From: CBDUQP01 sp965369385
Lineage (GTDB): Bacteria; Planctomycetota; Phycisphaerae; SM23-33
NCBI GenBank assembly: GCA_965369385.1
Contig: CBDUQP010000032.1
Coordinates: 1-27,468, forward strand
Length of the DNA stretch: 27,468 nucleotides
Reading direction: 5' to 3'
Shown here: one piece after another, positions 23,271-27,468 of the stretch
Layout: every line of letters starts with the position of its first letter
Position numbering within the stretch: the first letter of the stretch is position 1
Translations under genes and position numbers: made by a program
The notes under the pieces: generated by a model
What the model was told of the DNA's origin: nothing
The model's database searches: none
The model's input: the letters and a program-made list of their open reading frames with translations, nothing else

Positions 23271-24545
23271 TCAGTCTGCGGCCTCGACCTTCTTCTCTTC
23301 GACCTTGGTCACTTCACCGTTGCGGTTCAGTTTGTAGGTGGTGATCTTCTTGCCGTTCAAGACTTCGATATTGCGAACTCTGCCGTCAAAGTCGCCGGAG
23401 GCACTTGTGACCGGTATTTTGTTGACGATGAGTTCCTGCTTCCAGAGCGGTTTGTCGCTTCTTCTGTCGGCGTCCCAATAGTCAAGGTTGGCAATGTGTT
23501 TGTTGGTCGATTTGCGGACCAGGTGGCCGAGGTGGTCGAAGTCATACACATTCAAGGGCATATATCCCGTATTGTCGTGGTATTCGTACCGGACAAGCTT
23601 GCTTCGGTGTATGCGGTAGACCTCGCCGTTCGTTTCGATGCAGACGAGCTTTCCTTTGATGTACTTGAAGTTAACGGGCAGATTGTGATCGCTGCGGGCC
23701 ATGATTTCGCCAGTGAATTCGGATACGGTCATTCCATCCAACTGGCCTCGTGTTGTGAAGAACTGCCACTGGCTGATCAGCTTGGCATTTCCGAACAACT
23801 GTTCGAGGGTGTCCACTTCGTATTTGCAGAGCGTTTTGTATCCGGGAGATTTTTGCAGTTGCGAGACGCTTGCGAGAAGTTCGTGACTCGGAGCGTATTG
23901 CACGTCCGCCTGTGGCGGGGATATCCTGTAATAGATTAGCGTTCCGGTGAGCCCGATCCACAACCCGAATGCCAGTGACAGCAATGACGCAATCGCCAAG
24001 GGTCGCGAGCCGTTGGGCTTCTTCGATTTCTTCGGTTCGGCCCAGAACATGTTGGGCAGTTCCTCGTAGGCTTGATCGGACAACGGTCCCAGACCGCCAT
24101 CACGGAGCATGACGTCGATACGCCTGCAGAGCACCTGCATCACGTTATCGAGGTTCATGAGCATCGCGGCTACGGTGTTCCATTCCAGGCGGAAGAAGTG
24201 CGAATATCGATAGGCTTCGCGAAAATCCTTGAGCCTGTCGACATGTTTGCGAAGTTCATCGTCCAGCAGGGCGTCGCGATCTGAAGTGGGGCGAGACATC
24301 AGGTCGATAAGTTCATGACGCCACTGGCCCTTAGGTTTCCAATTATCGGCATGTTCGGCAATGGAGCGGAATATCTTCTCGATACCATTGTAGAACGATT
24401 GCAACAGCGAACCTGCAGCCAGTTTGTCGGTGGGGTCGGGCTGGTCGGCTTTCACCTTCGCTACGATGTCAGTTGCGCCATCGAGAAGCTCGCGAAGGAG
24501 TTCGACTTCCAGTTTGATTTCTTCGGCCAGTTGTTTTGGAAGCAT
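23271..24545 (-). CDS. Membrane-anchored protein with N-terminal HEPN/HepT-like domain
   Basis: This 424-residue protein has three parts. Residues 1-150 are helical and resemble HepT-like HEPN ribonuclease domains: Ser-Phe-Tyr-Asn-Gly-Ile-Glu-Lys-Ile-Phe (50-59), Trp-Arg-His-Glu-Leu (75-79), and Phe-Arg-Glu-Ala-Tyr-Arg-Tyr-Ser-His (108-116), where Arg109 and His116 fit the catalytic Arg-x4-6-His pattern. A single membrane helix spans about 183-206, after a Lys-rich, positive-inside-compatible segment. Residues 210-424 are beta-prone, with Tyr-Asp/Tyr-His repeats and a Lys/Glu-rich end, and match nothing I know. The HEPN domain would face the cytoplasm. HepT toxins are normally soluble and paired with an MntA nucleotidyltransferase; none is adjacent. 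AGGAG seven bases upstream supports the start. It is 133 bases downstream of ilvD on the same strand. Confidence 0.65.
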   Translation of the reverse strand: MLPKQLAEEIKLEVELLRELLDGATDIVAKVKADQPDPTDKLAAGSLLQSFYNGIEKIFRSIAEHADNWKPKGQWRHELIDLMSRPTSDRDALLDDELRKHVDRLKDFREAYRYSHFFRLEWNTVAAMLMNLDNVMQVLCRRIDVMLRDGGLGPLSDQAYEELPNMFWAEPKKSKKPNGSRPLAIASLLSLAFGLWIGLTGTLIYYRISPPQADVQYAPSHELLASVSQLQKSPGYKTLCKYEVDTLEQLFGNAKLISQWQFFTTRGQLDGMTVSEFTGEIMARSDHNLPVNFKYIKGKLVCIETNGEVYRIHRSKLVRYEYHDNTGYMPLNVYDFDHLGHLVRKSTNKHIANLDYWDADRRSDKPLWKQELIVNKIPVTSASGDFDGRVRNIEVLNGKKITTYKLNRNGEVTKVEEKKVEAAD

Positions 24546-24608
24546 AGTTAATCTCCTGATGGATCACTGACAGATATTCTGTAACGCATTTCCTGCGTTG
24601 TACGCGAT

Positions 24609-24663
24609 TCTGCGAGACGCCAGGCACGACAGTCCGCCTGGCCCTGCGATATGCAAGGCCAGG
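24609..24663 (-). promoter_or_regulatory. Two overlapping alternative hairpins between ilvD and the HEPN gene
   Basis: GCCAGGC (24619-24625) can pair with GCCTGGC (24636-24642), and CCTGGCC (24637-24643) can pair with GGCCAGG (24657-24663). The shared middle segment makes the two stems mutually exclusive. No T-run follows on the minus strand, so it may be a processing or attenuation element, or simply repeated sequence. Confidence 0.3.
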
Positions 24664-24678
24664 GGTGTGTACTGTCGA

Positions 24679-26556
24679 TTATGCGTTATCGTTCTTACCG
24701 GGCCAGTCCAGTATGGCGCCGGTATCTGCGCTGGTGGCGTGTGCGGCATAGCGTCCCAGTGCACCGTGGCTGATGGGGGCCTTCCGCGGTTTGTAGCTCT
24801 TAAGGCGTTTGGCGAATTCGGCCTTTGATACTTTCGCGTTCATCTTGCCGGCGGGGATATCTATCTCGATGATATCACCTCTCTTGAGCAGCCCGATTTC
24901 TCCACAGGCGGCAGCTTCGGGGCTGACGTGGCCGATGCATGCCCCGGCGGTTCCGCCGCTGAACCTGCCATCGGTAATCAGTGCACACTTGTCGCCGAGC
25001 CCCATGCCCTTGATATAGCTGGTGGGAGCGAGCATTTCCTGCATTCCCGGTCCGCCCTTGGGGCCTTCGTTCCTGATGATGACCACATCGCCGGCCTTGA
25101 CCTTCCCAGCCAGGATACCGTCGCAGGCTTCTTCCTGGGATTCGAAGATAACGGCGGGTCCGCTGTGAGTGTACATCTTCGGGTCTACGCCGGCCAGCTT
25201 AACCACTGAGCCCTTGGAGGCGATGTTACCATACAGCACAACCAGTCCGCCTTTCTTGGTGAAGGCGTTTTCGAGCGGGCGGATAACGTCGTTTGCTTTG
25301 GCTCTGGCAGTATTCTTTGTGGGCAGCTTGACGGGCTTTTCGCCGAGGAGCATTGCTTTGACTTGTGCAACACTGCGGCCGGTGGTTTTGGCACCGTCGC
25401 GATAGAACGTCTTCGCTGCGGGCGTAACGCCTTTTGCCCTCAGTGAACACTTGCTGATATTGTCGCCGAGTGTCTTTCCGGTAACGGTGAGGCAGTCGGT
25501 ATTGAGCAGTGCGGGCTTGTCGGATGCAATCTGTCCGAGGATGGTGTAGATACCGCCAGCGCGGTGGATATCCTGCATGTGGTAAACTCTGCCTTCTGGC
25601 GTAACCGACGGGGCCACGCGACAGATATTCGGCGTCCGCTTGGAGATGCGGTCCATGTCTTCGAGAGTGAACTTGACGCCGGCTTCGTTGGCCATTGCCA
25701 GCAGGTGCAGCACTGTGTTTGTGGACCCACCCATTGCCATGTCGAGTGTCATCGCGTTGGCGAAGGCTTTGCGGTTCATTATTTTCCTGGGCAGCAACGG
25801 GAAGGTGCTTTTGCATCCCTGTTTGGACCACTGCTTTGTCATTGCGACTATCCGGTCTGCGGCTTGTGAGTAGAGGCTCATCCTGGCCGGTGTTGTCGCC
25901 AGGCAGGAACCGTTACCCGGAAGGGCCATGCCGATGGCTTCGGAGAGGCAGTTCATGCTGTTTGCGGTGAACATACCGCTGCACGATCCGCAGGTTGGGC
26001 ACGTGTTGTTTTCGTATTCCTTGACTTCCTTTGCGCTCATGCAGCCGATGGCTTTTTGGGCTACGGCGTAGAACTGGTCGATCAGGTCAACGTCTTTTCC
26101 TGCAACTCTGCCGGCTTCCATCGGTCCGCCGGAGACGAAAATGGTGGGGATGTTAACTCGCAGGGCGCCCATGAACATTCCTGGAATGATCTTGTCGCAG
26201 TTGGGAATGCAGACGAGTGCGTCGAATTGGTGTGCTTCGCACATGGCTTCGACACTGTCGGCGATTATTTCCCTGGAAACGAGCGAATACTTCATGCCAT
26301 AGTGGCCCATGGCGACACCGTCGCAGATAGCGATGGTGTTAAAAAGGATGGGGGTTCCACCGGCTTCGTATACTTTCTTTTTGACGTATTCGCCTACTGC
26401 ATCAAGGTGAACGTGTCCTGGGACAACGTCAGTATAGCTGCATGCGATTCCGATGAACGGACGCGCGATATCCCTGTCTGTCATTCCGGTTGCCTTGAGA
26501 AGGCTTCTGTGCGGGCCTCGTTCATCACCTTTTTTGACTCTGTCACTTCTCATCAT
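24679..26556 (-). CDS. ilvD: Dihydroxy-acid dehydratase
   Basis: IlvD dehydrates 2,3-dihydroxy-isovalerate and -methylvalerate to the 2-keto acids in valine, leucine and isoleucine synthesis. The 625-residue product is full length for the E. coli-type enzyme (616). It carries Pro-Gly-His-Val-His-Leu near residue 46, Cys-Asp-Lys-Ile-Ile-Pro-Gly-Met (Cys120), Cys-Pro-Thr-Cys-Gly-Ser-Cys-Ser-Gly (186-194) and Ser-Gly-Gly-Thr-Ala-Gly-Ala near the C-terminus, the two ILVD/EDD signatures. The pattern fits the oxygen-sensitive iron-sulfur type like the E. coli protein. Close match throughout favours IlvD over sugar-acid dehydratases of the same family. Two adjacent ATGs (26556, 26553) could start it; GGGA overlapping the upstream gene's stop serves as ribosome-binding site, implying translational coupling to the DUF1330-like gene 12 bases upstream. 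Confidence 0.93.
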   Translation of the reverse strand: MMRSDRVKKGDERGPHRSLLKATGMTDRDIARPFIGIACSYTDVVPGHVHLDAVGEYVKKKVYEAGGTPILFNTIAICDGVAMGHYGMKYSLVSREIIADSVEAMCEAHQFDALVCIPNCDKIIPGMFMGALRVNIPTIFVSGGPMEAGRVAGKDVDLIDQFYAVAQKAIGCMSAKEVKEYENNTCPTCGSCSGMFTANSMNCLSEAIGMALPGNGSCLATTPARMSLYSQAADRIVAMTKQWSKQGCKSTFPLLPRKIMNRKAFANAMTLDMAMGGSTNTVLHLLAMANEAGVKFTLEDMDRISKRTPNICRVAPSVTPEGRVYHMQDIHRAGGIYTILGQIASDKPALLNTDCLTVTGKTLGDNISKCSLRAKGVTPAAKTFYRDGAKTTGRSVAQVKAMLLGEKPVKLPTKNTARAKANDVIRPLENAFTKKGGLVVLYGNIASKGSVVKLAGVDPKMYTHSGPAVIFESQEEACDGILAGKVKAGDVVIIRNEGPKGGPGMQEMLAPTSYIKGMGLGDKCALITDGRFSGGTAGACIGHVSPEAAACGEIGLLKRGDIIEIDIPAGKMNAKVSKAEFAKRLKSYKPRKAPISHGALGRYAAHATSADTGAILDWPGKNDNA

Positions 26557-26568
26557 TTTTCTGGTCCC

Positions 26569-26925
26569 TTATTTTGGGGCATTTGTTTTGACGGCTCTTT
26601 CTTCAAGGTATTCCGCTGCGTCAACCATGGAGGGGAAGTCCTCGATGGTGTTCATAATATAGTTTGATGTTGAACTGTCTCTAAGCGGCCTCAGTTCGAG
26701 GAACTCCGGATCATGCGAGAAGTCTCTGAACTTTCTGAGGTTCTCGTAGGCTATGATCCCGCAGAATTCCTGGGAGCATCTGCCCATGTGGATCATCCGG
26801 GTAAGTCCGTAGAGCAACACTTTTGCCCTGTGGCGATCCAAAACCGACTGAACTCGGCGAAGATACTCGGCGTACATGTTTTCGCGCCCTTTTTGGATGT
26901 CAAACAGGTTAAGGACAACAATCAC
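26569..26925 (-). CDS. Small DUF1330-like alpha/beta protein
   Basis: This 118-residue protein resembles the DUF1330 group of dimeric ferredoxin-like alpha/beta barrel proteins: an initial beta strand (Val-Val-Leu-Asn-Leu-Phe-Asp-Ile), a helix with Tyr-Ala-Glu-Tyr-Leu-Arg-Arg, then Ala-Lys-Val-Leu-Leu-Tyr-Gly and a late helix Ala-Ala-Glu-Tyr-Leu-Glu-Glu. Function is unknown; relatives include small monooxygenase-like proteins. The start is a GTG at 26925, supported by GGAG eight bases upstream. It is the first gene before ilvD with a 12-base gap. Its stop codon abuts the ribosome-binding site of ilvD, so the two are almost surely co-translated. Confidence 0.6.
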   Translation of the reverse strand: MIVVLNLFDIQKGRENMYAEYLRRVQSVLDRHRAKVLLYGLTRMIHMGRCSQEFCGIIAYENLRKFRDFSHDPEFLELRPLRDSSTSNYIMNTIEDFPSMVDAAEYLEERAVKTNAPK

Positions 26926-26971
26926 GTTAGAATCTCCATTGCAAGACTTTCGTTACTCATAGCGACATAAG

Positions 26972-26998
26972 GTTATACGTCATGGCTGCGTTTAACAA
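26972..26998 (-). promoter_or_regulatory. Candidate promoter for the DUF1330-like/ilvD operon
   Basis: On the minus strand TTGTTA (26998-26993) and TATAAC (26977-26972) are separated by 15 bases. The -10 box is good; the spacing is shorter than ideal. The predicted leader is about 40 bases. No leucine-, valine- or isoleucine-rich leader peptide is seen before the gene. Confidence 0.35.
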
Positions 26999-27076
26999 GG
27001 GCTATTGGCCCCAATTCTGTAGGCTCATCCGGTAGATGTTCTTGATAAGGTCTCATGAATAAGGGTATTTACGCTC

Positions 27077-27104
27077 TTGCTGTTGGGGTCTCGTTGCCGA
27101 TAAT
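27077..27104 (+). promoter_or_regulatory. Candidate promoter for the lipoprotein gene
   Basis: TTGCTG (27077-27082) and GATAAT (27099-27104) are separated by 16 bases, with AT-rich sequence downstream. It would give a leader of about 60 bases before the ATG at 27170. Confidence 0.35.
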
Positions 27105-27169
27105 AAGCGTATTATTGTAATTATTGGGCAGCTATGGTTGCACGAACCTGTACAGGCAAGGAAATTGCT

Positions 27170-27468
27170 ATGTTTATGAAATGGACTTTATTCGCGTTTC
27201 TGGTTGTGGCATCGTTTCTGTCCGGGTGTAATAATTCGGGCGGAGTCGGTGGGCAATCGGCCCCCTACGTTCCGCTTGAGTTGTCGCCAAGGCCGGATCC
27301 TCCGGTGGCGGATATCCCCGTTCCGAGAGGCTTCCGTTTTGTTGAGGAGTCGTCCAGGACGCTGGATAGCGGCGTGGCGAGGTTTGTAGACCACTTGTAC
27401 AAAGGCAAGGCCGGGAAGTTCGCGGTGTCGCGGTTCTACAAAACGCAATTCGCCGGGCGAAACTGGGT
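27170..27468 (+). CDS. Planctomycete-type lipoprotein (partial at right edge)
   Basis: The frame from ATG 27170 stays open to the window end, giving 99 residues. It begins with a lipoprotein signal peptide: Lys then a hydrophobic core Leu-Phe-Ala-Phe-Leu-Val-Val-Ala, and the lipobox Leu-Ser-Gly-Cys at residues 17-20. The mature protein is Pro-rich (Pro-Arg-Pro-Asp-Pro-Pro-Val-Ala-Asp-Ile-Pro-Val-Pro), followed by a folded-looking part with Phe-Val-Asp-His-Leu-Tyr-Lys-Gly. I recall similar uncharacterised lipoproteins in planctomycetes, but cannot name a function. AAGGA at 27158-27162 is correctly spaced from the start. It is divergent from the DUF1330-like/ilvD operon. Confidence 0.75.
   Translation, partial: MFMKWTLFAFLVVASFLSGCNNSGGVGGQSAPYVPLELSPRPDPPVADIPVPRGFRFVEESSRTLDSGVARFVDHLYKGKAGKFAVSRFYKTQFAGRNW

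Noticed and set aside
1..27468. CRISPR array, rRNA or tRNA genes
   Set aside because: No regularly spaced repeats, no rRNA-like conserved blocks and no tRNA cloverleaf with a GTTCGA-type arm were seen on either strand.

Overview
The window looks like chromosomal DNA of a planctomycete, most likely of the Phycisphaerae type. This is inferred from protein content: two secreted proteins end in the PEP-CTERM sorting signal (Val-Pro-Glu-Pro-Ala-Thr, a hydrophobic stretch, then an Arg/Lys tail), the secreted glycosidases are large, and there are AraC- and FadR-type sugar regulators and a URO-D-like protein of the kind found in planctomycete and lentisphaeral sugar loci. No rRNA, tRNA, CRISPR array or intact insertion sequence was seen.

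Layout. 1-1741: the last codons of an unknown gene, a perfect 25-bp inverted repeat, an RNase Z-like metallo-beta-lactamase protein and a convergent iron-sulfur flavoprotein. 1919-8282: a sugar-catabolic region made of two similar modules, each an AraC regulator divergent from an enzyme. Module one is AraC and a family 4 glycosidase, followed after a terminator by a D-2-hydroxyacid dehydrogenase. Module two is AraC and a URO-D-like protein, followed by a rhamnose-mutarotase-like protein. 8283-10753: a gene-poor stretch holding a PEP-CTERM protein, a possible 46-residue peptide and an eroded glycosidase fragment. 10754-20047: a co-directional run of three secreted proteins: a divergent NodB-type deacetylase-like protein and two tandem paralogous GH2-type glycosidases of about 1120 residues with an unassigned N-terminal half. 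20071-20859: a convergent FadR-type GntR regulator whose promoter overlaps a palindromic operator. 21064-23096: a Nudix hydrolase and a second PEP-CTERM protein, each followed by a copy of the same hairpin repeat. 23271-26925 (minus strand): a DUF1330-like protein, dihydroxy-acid dehydratase (ilvD) and a membrane-anchored HEPN/HepT-like protein. 27170 to the right edge: the start of a lipoprotein.

How the genes may work together (inference). The two secreted GH2-type enzymes and the deacetylase-like protein would act on an external polysaccharide. The intracellular family 4 glycosidase, mutarotase, hydroxyacid dehydrogenase and URO-D-like protein would process released sugars, under the two AraC proteins and possibly the GntR protein. 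The substrate cannot be read from the sequence.

The items I consider most worth following are the tandem GH2-type pair with its unassigned N-terminal region, the membrane-tethered HEPN-domain protein without a visible antitoxin, the duplicated hairpin element flanking a PEP-CTERM gene, and the GTATAC sites shared between the GntR promoter and the region upstream of that gene.
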